A stretch of DNA of 64,000 bases from an uncultured Alphaproteobacteria bacterium (lineage in GTDB: Bacteria; Pseudomonadota; Alphaproteobacteria; HIMB59): assembly GCA_902521465.1 (NCBI GenBank), contig CABYRL010000001.1:62001-126000 (forward strand). The letters run 5' to 3'. This document shows positions 39,584-48,441 of the stretch, in pieces; within the stretch, counting starts at the first letter, position 1, and each line of letters opens with the position of its first letter. Under the pieces are notes generated by a model that was given only the letters and a program-made list of their open reading frames with translations, had not been told where the DNA came from and made no database searches. The translations under genes were made by a program, and so were the position numbers.

Positions 39584-41056
39584 ATGAATCATACTTTATT
39601 TTTTAAAATTAACCCATCAATAAAATTTCCAGCTTGGGATAGCGATAGTCATTATAAATTCCTTTTTAGTAAAAATTTATTTAAAACAAAAAGATCTTAT
39701 GAAAGGTGGTTGGAAAAAATATCAATATTTCCAGAGAATTTAAATATAGAAAGCTTTTTAAACATACATGCAGGCCGTATAAACAAATTAATTTATGAAG
39801 ATTCCATAAAAAAATTTGAAAAACAAAGATCACTTATTTTGTTTATCCAATACGTTGAGATAAATAATAATAAATTTTTATTTGCAAATGATAGACGTAA
39901 TGGAAGACTATGGGTCAAAGTTAAGTCAAATAAAATAAAAGATATATCTGAGAGTTTAAAATATTTCTCAAAATTAAGAAAAAAAAATATTATTATTTTT
40001 CCAGACGCTTATCTTCTTAAAATTTTTCTTGATCAAAAAATTGATGAAAATCAAATTAACAATAAATTCAAACTTTCAATTCATTTTCCTGAGTATTTAT
40101 TTTATATAAATGATCTCAAAATTTATGATACAAAACTACATAATAAATTTAATTTACCTCCAAACAGTTATCTGTCAGATCTAGAAGCGGAAAGTATTCA
40201 TATTATCAGAGAAGTAGTTAGTGAAACAAAAAATCCTGTCATGCTTTACTCAATAGGAAAAGATAGTTCAGTGATGTTGAGGCTTGCTCAAAAAGCTTTT
40301 TACCCTAGTCTTCCCCCATTCCCACTACTACATGTTGATACTCGATGGAAGTTCCGAGAAATGTATTTATTTAGAAATTGGGTAGAAAAAAATAGTGGTA
40401 TGAAGCTAATAACACATATTAATCCTGATGGTATTAAATCAAATATTAATCCCTTTGATCATGGCTCTGCTCTCCACACTGATATAATGAAAACTCAAAG
40501 TCTAAAACAAGCCTTGGATAAGCATAAATACGATGCTGCTTTTGGTGGAGCAAGAAGAGATGAAGAGAAATCAAGAGCTAAAGAAAGGGTTATTTCATTC
40601 CGAAACCCCTCTCATCAATGGGACCCCAAAAATCAGCGTCCAGAGCTTTGGTCTTTATATAACTCTAAAGTCAATAAGGGTGAAAGCACAAGGGTTTTTC
40701 CATTATCTAATTGGACAGAATTAGATATTTGGCAATATATATACCAAGAACAAATACCAATAGTTCCCTTATATTTTGCAAAAGTTAGACCTGTAGTCGT
40801 GAGAGATGGAATGATTATCATGGTCGATGATGATCGATTTAATATTCAGTCTAACGAAAAAATTGAATTAAAAAGAATTAGGTTCAGAACACTTGGCTGT
40901 TATCCCTTAACTGGTGCTATTGAATCAAATGCAAATTCACTTGAAGACATTGTTCTTGAACTTCTTCAATCCAAAACATCCGAAAGACAAGGAAGAGCTA
41001 TCGATACAGACTCAAGTAGCTCTATGGAAATCAAAAAAATTGATGGTTATTTTTAA
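39584..41056 (+). CDS. cysD: Sulfate adenylyltransferase subunit 2 with 195-residue N-terminal extension
   Basis: Residues 197-490 are a complete CysD of the ATP-pyrophosphatase family: '[15 protein letters not shown]' start, PP-loop '[13 protein letters not shown]' (222-234), '[16 protein letters not shown]', '[14 protein letters not shown]' and the C-terminal '[17 protein letters not shown]'. With CysN it forms APS from ATP and sulfate. CysD normally begins around residue 197. The preceding 195 residues form a Lys/Phe/Ile-rich domain ('[13 protein letters not shown]', '[19 protein letters not shown]') that I do not recognise. One continuous frame covers both parts. Confidence 0.93.
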   Translation: MNHTLFFKINPSIKFPAWDSDSHYKFLFSKNLFKTKRSYERWLEKISIFPENLNIESFLNIHAGRINKLIYEDSIKKFEKQRSLILFIQYVEINNNKFLFANDRRNGRLWVKVKSNKIKDISESLKYFSKLRKKNIIIFPDAYLLKIFLDQKIDENQINNKFKLSIHFPEYLFYINDLKIYDTKLHNKFNLPPNSYLSDLEAESIHIIREVVSETKNPVMLYSIGKDSSVMLRLAQKAFYPSLPPFPLLHVDTRWKFREMYLFRNWVEKNSGMKLITHINPDGIKSNINPFDHGSALHTDIMKTQSLKQALDKHKYDAAFGGARRDEEKSRAKERVISFRNPSHQWDPKNQRPELWSLYNSKVNKGESTRVFPLSNWTELDIWQYIYQEQIPIVPLYFAKVRPVVVRDGMIIMVDDDRFNIQSNEKIELKRIRFRTLGCYPLTGAIESNANSLEDIVLELLQSKTSERQGRAIDTDSSSSMEIKKIDGYF

Positions 41057-42922
41057 ATGTATAAAGCCAGTACAATTAGTAGATACTTAAAAAGTCAAGC
41101 ATCCCTTAATCTATTAAGGTTTATCACTTGTGGATCTGTTGATGATGGTAAAAGTACATTAATTGGGAGGATGCTTTATGAGTCTCAAATGATATTTGAT
41201 GATCAAGTTGCTTCCTTAAAAAACGACTCAAAAAAATATGGAACACAAGGTGAAAATATAGATTTTGCATTACTGGTCGATGGTTTATCAGCTGAGAGAG
41301 AACAAGGTATTACCATAGATGTTGCATATCGATTTTTTTCAAGTAGCAAAAGAAAGTTTATTGTAGCAGATACACCAGGTCACGAGCAATACACTAGAAA
41401 TATGGCGACTGGGGCCTCAACAGCCGAGTTAGCTATCTTGCTTGTTGATGCCCGTAATGGCATACTTACACAAACTAAGAGACATTCTTTCATTGTATCT
41501 CTTCTTGGAATTAAAAGTATTATCTTGGCAATTAATAAAATGGATTTAGTTAACTATGATAAAAATATTTACGAAAAAATAAGCTCTGAATACATATTAT
41601 TCTCCAAAAAATTAAATTTTGAAAATATTCAAAGTATTCCTATATCAGCACTTAAGGGAGATAATATTCACAAAAAATCTAAATACATGAAATGGTACAA
41701 TGATAAAACCCTATTTGACTATTTAGAAACTACTAAAACTAAAATACAAAGCTCAGATAGTTTTGTTCTTCCTGTTCAAAGTGTCAATAGACCTAATTTA
41801 AATTTCAGAGGATATTCAGGAACCATCGCTGAGGGAAAAATTAGAAAGGGTGATGAGTTAATTTCTCTTCCGTCAAATCAAAAAGTAAAAGTAAAAGAAA
41901 TTTTTATAGGCGAAAGATCACTTAAAACAGCAAATTTAAAGCAAAGTATTACACTTACCATAGACAAAGATATAGATACCTCTAGGGGCGATATATTCTG
42001 CTCAAAAAACTCCACAGTTGATATGGCTGACCAATTTAACATGAATGTTATTTGGATGTCAGAGGATAAGGGTTTTGCTGGAAGAACTTATTTAGCGAAA
42101 ATTCATAATATCTCAACCAGTATTAAAATTATGAACATAAAAAAAATTTATGATGTAAATACCTTAGAATTTGCAGCTGGAAATGAACTTAAACTCAATG
42201 ATGTTGCAGAAATTTCTATCTCATTTAACAAAGCTGTTCCCTTTTCGACTTTTAAAGAAAATAAAATTTTGGGATCTTTAATTATTATTGATCCAATCAA
42301 TAATCAAACTATTGGAATGGGAATGATAAACTTTTCTCTTCATAGATCACAAAATATTCAATTTCAAAACTTAACCATCAATAAAAATTTAAGAGAAAAG
42401 ATTAATGGTCATAAAGGTCAAGTGCTGTGGATGACAGGTCTTTCAGGATCAGGAAAATCCACTATTGCTAATGAACTAGAAAAAATATTATATTCTCAAG
42501 GTAAAAAAACATACATTCTTGATGGAGACAATATCAGACACGGATTAAATAAAGATTTAGGTTTTACAGACAAAGATAGAGTTGAAAATATAAGACGAGT
42601 TGCAGAGGTGGCAAAACTTATGTGTGACGCTGGACTAATTGTAATCACTGCTTTTATATCACCATTTAGATTAGAAAGAGAAATGGCTCGATCACTTTTT
42701 GAAAAGAATGATTTTAAAGAAATTTATATTTCAACTCCTTTAAAAGTAGCTGAAAAGAGAGATCCAAAAGGTTTATATAAGAAGGCAAGACAGGGTAAAA
42801 TACCAAACTTCACAGGCATAGACAGTATCTATGAAAAACCTACAAATCCTGAACTGGAAATTGATACCTCTAAAGTTTCTTTAAGTGAGGCTGTTAAAAA
42901 AATATCGAGTATTATTACTTAA
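41057..42922 (+). CDS. cysNC: Bifunctional sulfate adenylyltransferase subunit 1 / APS kinase
   Basis: A 621-residue fusion. The N-terminal GTPase CysN has G1 '[14 protein letters not shown]', '[13 protein letters not shown]', G3 '[13 protein letters not shown]' and G4 'INKMDLV', then beta-barrel domains to about residue 445. The C-terminal APS kinase CysC has P-loop '[11 protein letters not shown]' (about 460-470), '[16 protein letters not shown]' and '[19 protein letters not shown]'. It makes APS then PAPS. Its ATG directly abuts the cysD stop. Confidence 0.96.
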   Translation: MYKASTISRYLKSQASLNLLRFITCGSVDDGKSTLIGRMLYESQMIFDDQVASLKNDSKKYGTQGENIDFALLVDGLSAEREQGITIDVAYRFFSSSKRKFIVADTPGHEQYTRNMATGASTAELAILLVDARNGILTQTKRHSFIVSLLGIKSIILAINKMDLVNYDKNIYEKISSEYILFSKKLNFENIQSIPISALKGDNIHKKSKYMKWYNDKTLFDYLETTKTKIQSSDSFVLPVQSVNRPNLNFRGYSGTIAEGKIRKGDELISLPSNQKVKVKEIFIGERSLKTANLKQSITLTIDKDIDTSRGDIFCSKNSTVDMADQFNMNVIWMSEDKGFAGRTYLAKIHNISTSIKIMNIKKIYDVNTLEFAAGNELKLNDVAEISISFNKAVPFSTFKENKILGSLIIIDPINNQTIGMGMINFSLHRSQNIQFQNLTINKNLREKINGHKGQVLWMTGLSGSGKSTIANELEKILYSQGKKTYILDGDNIRHGLNKDLGFTDKDRVENIRRVAEVAKLMCDAGLIVITAFISPFRLEREMARSLFEKNDFKEIYISTPLKVAEKRDPKGLYKKARQGKIPNFTGIDSIYEKPTNPELEIDTSKVSLSEAVKKISSIIT

Positions 42923-43355
42923 GTCGAATTTCCAATTGTTGAAATTTAGTCATATCAAAAACTATGTTTTCAAAAACAACATCTTCAAAATTTAAATCAG
43001 GGTTTAATGAAAAACCGAATGGTTCTAGAGGTTGACCTTTAAAATCTCTTGAAAATTCTCCATTTCCATCAGTATCTTGAAAAGCAAATAAGCCAATATT
43101 GATATGTGGGAATGCTTTTAAATTAATCCTATTAAATTTGTTAATATCCTTTTCTACAACGATAAATAGGGGTGCGGAATTTTCCTCAAAATAAAATTTC
43201 CTATCATACCCCAGAATGTGAATTGGGCTTGAAGCATCAACAAAACCTGTGATTTTTGCTGTGAGATGATCTGAATATGAAGTTTTTATTACAAAAAAAG
43301 CCTGAAAAATCAGGAAATAAATGATCAATTTAATACTAGCCAGATAGCTGTGCAT
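42915..43355 (-). CDS. Secreted DUF2141-family protein
   Basis: A 146-residue protein with a signal peptide ('[20 protein letters not shown]'). The mature part is a beta-rich domain with the DUF2141 pattern: '[20 protein letters not shown]', '[13 protein letters not shown]' and '[13 protein letters not shown]'. The DxDGNGxF loop resembles a calcium site. The function of the family is unknown, and it is commonly envelope-located. It is convergent with cysNC, overlapping by 8 nt. Confidence 0.8.
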   Translation of the reverse strand: MHSYLASIKLIIYFLIFQAFFVIKTSYSDHLTAKITGFVDASSPIHILGYDRKFYFEENSAPLFIVVEKDINKFNRINLKAFPHINIGLFAFQDTDGNGEFSRDFKGQPLEPFGFSLNPDLNFEDVVFENIVFDMTKFQQLEIRLK

Positions 43356-43565
43356 AACTTTTGAAAGATTAATATATTTTCACAAAAGTTGTACAAACAA
43401 TTTGATTGGATTTAAAACAAAAGAACAAACTACAAAAAAAACTTGAAAAACATGGTTTTTTTTTTAATTAATTTGAAATGTATTATCATCATTCAACCAA
43501 TAAACTACATGCATAATGAATAACTGTGGATAACTCTGTTTAAAAGTATTAATTTATCCTTGGTT
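43356..43565. other. Intergenic region with clustered DnaA-box-like sites
   Basis: A 210-nt gap between divergent genes. The minus strand has the exact DnaA box TTATCCACA (43525-43533) and a one-mismatch box TTATGCACA (about 43345-43353, at the DUF2141 start). The plus strand has TTATCCTTG (about 43555-43563). A very AT-rich stretch with a T-run lies between. This could be a DnaA-regulated promoter or, less likely, a replication origin. Confidence 0.3.
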
Positions 43566-43856
43566 ATGAAAAAAGGATACATCATTGTGAGAGTTTCAAT
43601 TCACAAAAAGGAATTATTTCAAAAATATCCTCCTTTATCAACTGAAGTGATGAAAAAATATGGGGGTAAATACATAATTAGAGGTGGAAAAACTGAAGTT
43701 TTTGAGGGGGAATGGCCTGTAGACAGAACTACCGTAGTAGAGTTTGAAAGTTTTGAAAGTGCTAAAAAATGTTATGAGTCTGTTGAATACTCAGAGGCTA
43801 TGAAAATTAGGCAAAATAGTACAAAAAGTGACCTCATATTAATAGAGGGATATTAA
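43566..43856 (+). CDS. DUF1330-family protein
   Basis: A 96-residue ferredoxin-like (dimeric alpha/beta barrel) domain: 'KKGYIIVRVSIHKKELFQKY', 'YGGKYIIRGGKTEVFEGEWP' and 'TVVEFESFESAKKCYESVEY'. The match to DUF1330 is clear along its whole length. The biochemical function of the family is not established. I chose ATG 43566 rather than the in-frame TTG two codons upstream. It overlaps convergent DUF1192 by 4 nt. Confidence 0.9.
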   Translation: MKKGYIIVRVSIHKKELFQKYPPLSTEVMKKYGGKYIIRGGKTEVFEGEWPVDRTTVVEFESFESAKKCYESVEYSEAMKIRQNSTKSDLILIEGY

Positions 43857-44029
43857 TTCTTTTTAAAAAATTGATCGGCTAATTTGAGTTTGTCTTTTTT
43901 CTTTTTCAATAAAGTCTCAAGGTTTTTGATTTCTAATTTATGATTGCCAATCATCCCCTCAATTTCTTCAACACTCAAATCATCTAAATCAATTGGTTTT
44001 ATTTTTTTTGGCTCTTCTTCATCAAACAT
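43853..44029 (-). CDS. DUF1192-family small protein
   Basis: A 58-residue protein of the alphaproteobacterial DUF1192 type. It has an acidic start 'MFDEEEPKK', then 'LDDLSVEEIEGMIGNHKLEI' forming a helix, and a Lys-rich coiled end 'LLKKKKDKLKLADQFFKKN'. I take ATG 44029, which begins exactly at the conserved MFDEEEP; a longer frame to 44077 reads through the PhyH gene. It overlaps the PhyH stop by 8 nt, so it is probably coupled to that gene. Function unknown. Confidence 0.85.
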   Translation of the reverse strand: MFDEEEPKKIKPIDLDDLSVEEIEGMIGNHKLEIKNLETLLKKKKDKLKLADQFFKKN

Positions 44030-44861
44030 TTGTTTTATATCCTTCCTTTGTCCAAATAATTGGAAAAAAACTTTCATCTAACTCATCTGTTTCTAATTTT
44101 TTATATTTTTTGTAAATTCTCGCTGTACCTCCTGTGTTTGTAGGATGAAACTTTGAGTCAGAAGGAACGCAATGAGCAACGATTGCTCTTCTATTACTGT
44201 TTGTATTATTTATACCTGACCCATGCCATGTGTATCCATGATGAAATGCTACTCCACCTGCTGGAACTTCAACATATTGAATTTGAATTTCCTTATTTAA
44301 TTTTGACGCATAATCATTTAACTCTTTTTTATAATCACTAGGAGAGTGAAATTGTCCTTTAGGAGGACTTAATCCCCAAAGGTGTGATCCTTTTACATAT
44401 TCAAGTGTCCCTTTTTCTTTATCGACATTATCGATGGGCATCCAACATGTCATCATAGTTTGCGGTACAATCCAATCATCGTACGCAGCATCTTGATGAT
44501 AAGCTAAAGTTTTACCTCCAGGTGGTTTCCATAAAATATTGTCTTGTAAAAGTCTTGATCCGCTCCAGCCCATTAGTTCAGCACAAGCTTTTCCTAAAAA
44601 TTCATTGCAAACTATTTCCTTTATAGAATTATCTGATTTCCAAGCGTTACAAATTTGTCTAGTAACATCTTTGGGTCCACTTTCAAACTTCCAATTCCAC
44701 TCGTCAGGTTCAATACCTGTTTCAAAGTTTCCATTAAATAAACCATGAAACCTCTCATACAATCGCTCAAAATGGGTCGTATCAAGAAAACTCTCAATAA
44801 TCAAAAAACCATTTTTTTGAAAATCTTTTTTTTGATCCTCATTTAAAGAAATTTCTATCAT
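44022..44861 (-). CDS. Phytanoyl-CoA dioxygenase (PhyH) family oxygenase
   Basis: A 279-residue Fe(II)/2-oxoglutarate oxygenase of the PhyH family. The iron ligands are visible: HxD in 'LAYHQDAAYDDW' (near 122-124) and the distal His in 'HHGYTWHGSGINNT' near 215, followed by 'RRAIVAHCVPSD', the 2-oxoglutarate-binding Arg region. Marine bacteria carry many PhyH paralogues for hydroxylating lipids, osmolytes or phosphonates. The substrate here is unknown. Confidence 0.9.
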   Translation of the reverse strand: MIEISLNEDQKKDFQKNGFLIIESFLDTTHFERLYERFHGLFNGNFETGIEPDEWNWKFESGPKDVTRQICNAWKSDNSIKEIVCNEFLGKACAELMGWSGSRLLQDNILWKPPGGKTLAYHQDAAYDDWIVPQTMMTCWMPIDNVDKEKGTLEYVKGSHLWGLSPPKGQFHSPSDYKKELNDYASKLNKEIQIQYVEVPAGGVAFHHGYTWHGSGINNTNSNRRAIVAHCVPSDSKFHPTNTGGTARIYKKYKKLETDELDESFFPIIWTKEGYKTNV

Positions 44862-44916
44862 TATAAAAATTTAATCATCCTTTATGAAATATATTTTAGA
44901 TTATCATTTAAATAAA

Positions 44917-44944
44917 TTGACATTTTTGTTAGATTTCTGATAAT
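44917..44944 (+). promoter_or_regulatory. Promoter of the small lipoprotein, leaderless
   Basis: A perfect TTGACA (44917-44922), 16-bp spacer and GATAAT (44939-44944). The predicted start falls at about 44951, which is the A of the second of two tandem ATG codons (44948 and 44951), so the mRNA should be leaderless from that ATG. Confidence 0.6.
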
Positions 44945-44947
44945 CCA

Positions 44948-45115
44948 ATGATGTTAAAAAAACTAATATTAATAATACTTTCCTCATTTTTTTTAATCAC
45001 TAGTTGCGCAACTGTGAGCGAAAAAGCTAATGACGCTTACGATTCTGTAGCGGGTGCAGTATCTAAAGGTTACAACAAAATTAAAGATACAGTAACCGGC
45101 GACGACGACGATTAA
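44948..45115 (+). CDS. Small lipoprotein, about 55 aa
   Basis: A short ORF with a classical lipoprotein signal: 'MLKKLILIILSSFFLITSC', with the lipobox cysteine at position 20 of the longer form. The mature part is about 35 residues, amphipathic ('EKANDAYDSVAGAVSKGYNK'), and ends in four Asp. It resembles entericidin-like small lipoproteins in design, but I cannot assign a family. A strong promoter upstream predicts a leaderless start at the second ATG (44951). It is too short for standard gene-size cutoffs. Confidence 0.8.
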   Translation: MMLKKLILIILSSFFLITSCATVSEKANDAYDSVAGAVSKGYNKIKDTVTGDDDD

Positions 45116-45168
45116 GTTTAGCGCTTTACAAGGCGTGCCCTTTGCTAAGTTCAAATTAATTTAATTTA

Positions 45169-45894
45169 ATGAAATTTATATCTCTCCAACATATTTCAAT
45201 TGAGGATCCGGGGACGTTTAAAGATTTTCTTATAGAGGATGGTCATAGTATAACAACTATCCAATTGGATGAGGGTGATAGTATTCCAAATAATTTAGAT
45301 GAATTTGACGCTATGCTTTGTATGGGTGGGCCTATGGATACATTTATGGAGGATCAATATCCATGGTTAGTAGCTGAAAAAAAAGCAATAGGTGAATATG
45401 TTTTAAACCTTAAGAAACCTTTTTTAGGGTTTTGCTTAGGATGTCAGCTTTTAGGTGAGGTATTAGGAGGAAAAGTAGTTGAGTCTAAACCACCTGAAAT
45501 TGGCGTATTGGATATTAACATTGAAGCAAGTGCCAAAGAAGATCATATTTTTGATTTTCTTCCAAATAAAATAAAAGCATTGCAATGGCATTCTTATGAA
45601 GTGGTAGGTTTGGAGACTAACTCTAAAGTGAGAGTTATAGGTACCTCGCCCTCAACAAAATATCAAATATTTGGTTATGACAAGTATGCCTATGGAATTC
45701 AATTTCATTTAGAAATTCGAAAAACCACTGTTGATGATTGGGCTAAAGTTCCTGAATATAAAAATGCTCTCGAAAAATCACTCGGTGCTGATGCCTTACC
45801 TCAAATGAAAGATATGGTAGCTAAAGAAATTGATACTATGATGATGCAATGCAACCAAATGTATAAAAATTTCGTTAAACTAACTAATAATTAG
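45169..45894 (+). CDS. Class I glutamine amidotransferase-like protein
   Basis: A 241-residue stand-alone glutaminase domain related to the GMP-synthase N-terminal domain. The nucleophile Cys lies in 'FLGFCLGCQLLGEVLGG' near residue 90. The catalytic His/Glu lie in 'YGIQFHLEIR' near 180, and 'CMGGPMDTFMEDQYPWL' forms the oxyanion region. Such YfeJ-type proteins are often annotated as GMP synthase but lack the synthase half, and may deaminate other gamma-glutamyl compounds. It is followed 21 nt later by the MBL hydrolase. Confidence 0.88.
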   Translation: MKFISLQHISIEDPGTFKDFLIEDGHSITTIQLDEGDSIPNNLDEFDAMLCMGGPMDTFMEDQYPWLVAEKKAIGEYVLNLKKPFLGFCLGCQLLGEVLGGKVVESKPPEIGVLDINIEASAKEDHIFDFLPNKIKALQWHSYEVVGLETNSKVRVIGTSPSTKYQIFGYDKYAYGIQFHLEIRKTTVDDWAKVPEYKNALEKSLGADALPQMKDMVAKEIDTMMMQCNQMYKNFVKLTNN

Positions 45895-45915
45895 TTTTTT
45901 ATAAACTTAATTTAG

Positions 45916-46953
45916 ATGCACAGAAGAAATTTTATAAAAAAGGTTATACTTTTTTCATTTTCCTTTGTAATTCTAAAGACAAAAATTATGGCAAACTCGC
46001 TCTTTAAACCTTTCAATCTAGTAGATGGGGTCTTTGTTAATAACTACGTTTCACATAAAAGTAGTTTCAAAGATTTTTGGAAATGGAGGAGGGAATCAAG
46101 TAAGCCAGAACCTATTTCGTTTCCTATTATTGAAAATGACCCTGAATATTTAAAATCTAATAAATCAAAAAAAACAATTACTTGGATTGGTCATTCAACT
46201 TTTTTAATACAAATTGATGGTGTAAATATATTAACTGACCCCCATTTCACTAAAAGAGCTTCTCCTCTGAGTTTCATGGGACCATCAAGAACAACACCTC
46301 CTGGATTAAAAATAGAGGAACTGCCGTTTATTGACTTTGTTTTAATTTCTCATAATCACTACGACCATCTAGACTCAAAGACTATCCAGCTTTTATTAAA
46401 AAAACAAAGTGTAAATCAACCTACATTTTTTGTACCATTAAAATTAAGAGATATTTTATCAAAATTAGGTGCAAGAAATATTATGGAACATGAATGGTGG
46501 CAAATGACTCAGTTTAAAGACTTAGAAATTCACTCTGTCCCAGTACAACATTGGAGTAAGAGAACATTTAACGATACAAATAAAACACTTTGGTGTGGTT
46601 GGGTTGTTAAATCAAATAGTTTTAAGTATTTTTTTGTAGGCGATACTGGATATTCAAAAGATTTTAAGGATATTCAAAAAAAGTTTGGATCGTTTGACTT
46701 ATCAACAATACCCATAGGGGCATATGCACCAAGGTGGTTTATGAAAGACTCACATTGTAATGTTGAAGAGGCAATTCAAATTCACAAAGATGTTAAATCT
46801 AAAAAATCTATAGCTATGCATTGGGGAACATTTCAATTAACAGATGAACCTATGGATGAACCTATAAAATTACTCCAAGAACTAACTAAGCAGTTAAAGA
46901 TAAGCAAAGATGAGTTTTCTTATATGACTCACGGACAAACAAGAAAAATTTAG
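45916..46953 (+). CDS. Exported MBL-fold hydrolase (NAPE-PLD/UlaG-like)
   Basis: A 345-residue metallo-beta-lactamase-fold protein. The N-terminus has a twin-arginine-type motif 'HRRNFIKKVILFSFSFVI', so Tat export is likely. Core motifs are 'TWIGHSTFLIQIDGVNILTD', 'GPSRTTPPGL', the metal-binding 'LISHNHYDHLD', 'VPVQHWS', 'FVGDTGYS' and 'IAMHWGTFQLT'. This set matches N-acyl-phosphatidylethanolamine phospholipase D-like hydrolases, which suggests a lipid substrate. It overlaps the convergent small membrane gene by 4 nt. Confidence 0.9.
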   Translation: MHRRNFIKKVILFSFSFVILKTKIMANSLFKPFNLVDGVFVNNYVSHKSSFKDFWKWRRESSKPEPISFPIIENDPEYLKSNKSKKTITWIGHSTFLIQIDGVNILTDPHFTKRASPLSFMGPSRTTPPGLKIEELPFIDFVLISHNHYDHLDSKTIQLLLKKQSVNQPTFFVPLKLRDILSKLGARNIMEHEWWQMTQFKDLEIHSVPVQHWSKRTFNDTNKTLWCGWVVKSNSFKYFFVGDTGYSKDFKDIQKKFGSFDLSTIPIGAYAPRWFMKDSHCNVEEAIQIHKDVKSKKSIAMHWGTFQLTDEPMDEPIKLLQELTKQLKISKDEFSYMTHGQTRKI

Positions 46954-47126
46954 GTAAAATAATTATATGCCTGATATAACAGGGTAATTACAATTACTAT
47001 TAATGCCCAAATACTTAAATTACTCAAAAACTGTTTAAAGGAAGAGTTTGTATCCAAAAAACGAGGTCCTACTAAAATCAGTAGACATACAAAATAAATA
47101 ATAGGCATTATGATTTCTGCTGACAT
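46950..47126 (-). CDS. Small two-helix membrane protein, 58 aa
   Basis: It starts at ATG 47126, overlapping the ion-channel stop by one base (TAATG), so it is translationally coupled to the channel. It has two hydrophobic helices, 'IIMPIIYFVCLLILVG' (5-20) and 'LSIWALIVIVITLLYQAY' (37-54). They are joined by a short polar loop with 'PRFLDTNSSFKQF'. I do not recognise a named family. Coupling suggests a partner or accessory subunit of the channel, but this is inference. Its last 4 nt overlap the convergent MBL gene. Confidence 0.75.
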   Translation of the reverse strand: MSAEIIMPIIYFVCLLILVGPRFLDTNSSFKQFLSNLSIWALIVIVITLLYQAYNYFT

Positions 47127-47908
47127 TATTGATCTTTTTTTAGTTTATCTAAACTAATCTCCTCAGAAAATTGCTCATTTAACTTTTCAGCATTATTTCT
47201 AGTTTTTATCACATCGTCTTTTTTTTCGTTCTGATTTACAACTACATCAACCAAAATTGCTATCAGAAGATTTAACATTGTAATGGCACAGACAATTATA
47301 AAACTAAAAAAATAAATCCATGCCCACCAATAAATATCTTGAAGAGGCAACATTACCTGCTCCCAAGATGATAATGTTAAAACTTGAAATAAAGTGATCA
47401 TTGAAACACCCACATCAGACCATCTTGCGGGTATGCTATTTGAAAAGACTATTGCTCCAATAGTTGCATAAATATAAAGAATTATGAAAAGCAACAAACT
47501 TACATAAAACACTCTTTTTAAAGATCCAATCAAAGACTCAATGATTAATTTTAGTTCTGGAATAATAGATATAACTCTCAAAACTCTAAACACTCTTAAT
47601 AATCTCAAAAGAAGAAAACTGGAGTTGTTGGGAATTGGTATTAACGAGACAAAAACAATAAATGTGTCAAAAATATTCCAACCACTTTTAAAAAAATTTG
47701 ATTTTCTAGGTTCTCCAATAAAACGAATTGAAATTTCTATTACAAAAAAAATAGTTATCAAATAATCAAGATATTTAATGAGCTCTCTTGAGAACTCTCC
47801 TAAATTGTAAGTATTTAAACCAATAGTAAATGCATTAAATATGATGATAAATAAAACTGAGTATTGAAATAACTTGCTTTCTCGAATTTTAAAAAATATT
47901 TGTTTCAT
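47126..47908 (-). CDS. Voltage-gated-type ion channel, single domain
   Basis: A 260-residue six-helix ion-transport protein like NaChBac. S1-S4 cover about 15-130. S4 carries Arg every third residue (R102, R105, R108, R111 in 'LRLLRVFRVLRV'), the voltage sensor. The pore domain covers about 133-230, with filter 'TLSSWEQ' at 178-184, where NaChBac-type channels have TLESW. A charged, coiled C-terminal tail follows (from about 230). The missing filter Glu implies different ion selectivity. A four-subunit assembly is expected. A small two-helix protein is encoded immediately downstream. Confidence 0.9.
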   Translation of the reverse strand: MKQIFFKIRESKLFQYSVLFIIIFNAFTIGLNTYNLGEFSRELIKYLDYLITIFFVIEISIRFIGEPRKSNFFKSGWNIFDTFIVFVSLIPIPNNSSFLLLRLLRVFRVLRVISIIPELKLIIESLIGSLKRVFYVSLLLFIILYIYATIGAIVFSNSIPARWSDVGVSMITLFQVLTLSSWEQVMLPLQDIYWWAWIYFFSFIIVCAITMLNLLIAILVDVVVNQNEKKDDVIKTRNNAEKLNEQFSEEISLDKLKKDQ

Positions 47909-47917
47909 TGTTTAAGT

Positions 47918-48274
47918 TTATTTTTTTGAACAATTAAACCATGCTTGTAGGCTTTCTCTTGGATAATCCCAGACAATATTAATGTTTTCATTTAATGGAA
48001 GAAAAATAATTATTTGTATGTCTTGGTCATATAAATAAGTTAGTACATCATCATTTTTTTGTATGAGGTCTAGCTTATCTGTATTATCATCAGAAAAGTT
48101 GATAGTAAGTTTATCTTTAGAACCTGATATTTTTAAAATATGAGGGCCTAAACTTTCGACATAACTACTCATATAAAAGAATTCATCATCTGCTGGTTCA
48201 CAATTATATTTTTTCCCAAAAAAACCCCAACTCAAACTAGGAATTAATAACAATATGACTAAAGGTTTCTTCAT
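47918..48274 (-). CDS. Secreted protein of unknown function, 118 aa
   Basis: It has a signal peptide ('KPLVILLLIPSLSWGFFG') and a mature part of about 100 residues with two Cys (in 'KYNCEPADD' and 'WFNCSKK') that could form a disulfide. The centre predicts beta strands ('HILKISGSKDKLTINFSDDN', 'IQIIIFLPLNENINIVW'). I do not recognise the family. The DNA for its signal peptide is almost identical to a remnant at 48509-48538 and similar to that of the lyase gene, so it belongs to a duplicated cassette. It is followed 9 nt later by the ion-channel gene. Confidence 0.78.
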   Translation of the reverse strand: MKKPLVILLLIPSLSWGFFGKKYNCEPADDEFFYMSSYVESLGPHILKISGSKDKLTINFSDDNTDKLDLIQKNDDVLTYLYDQDIQIIIFLPLNENINIVWDYPRESLQAWFNCSKK

Positions 48275-48279
48275 GGTTT

Positions 48280-48300
48280 CCCCGTATACATCCCGTATAG
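48280..48300. repeat. CCGGTA-type motif, copy A (degenerate)
   Basis: CCCCGTATACATCCCGTATAG: two half-motifs 11 bp apart, immediately upstream of the 118-aa secreted protein start. It resembles copies B and C with GT in place of GGT. Confidence 0.4.
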
Positions 48301-48315
48301 GATTATCAGTATGAT

Positions 48316-48393
48316 TTTATTATTTATAAAAAGAGTATATAAATCAACTATTAAGGTTCTGTGGTGAAACGGATATCACACTTGACTACGGAT
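48316..48393 (+). repeat. Duplicated promoter and 5' half of tRNA-Arg (non-functional)
   Basis: Positions 48355-48393 are identical over 39 nt to the first 39 nt of tRNA-Arg(ACG) at 49628-49666. Positions 48316-48347 match the tRNA upstream region 49590-49621 with two differences. The match ends inside the anticodon loop, after which the sequence diverges, so no tRNA can form. The copies lie 1273 bp apart in direct orientation. Confidence 0.95.
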
Positions 48394-48441
48394 ATCCTAC
48401 GTCTCTTTAATTCATTTATTATCAATACTATTCTTAGAGCA

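Noticed and set aside
45116-45168. Terminator hairpin after the small lipoprotein
   Set aside because: Only 4-5 bp pairings with no U-tract could be found.
48355-48397. Second functional tRNA-Arg
   Set aside because: Sequence diverges inside the anticodon loop; no 3' half, T arm or acceptor pairing.
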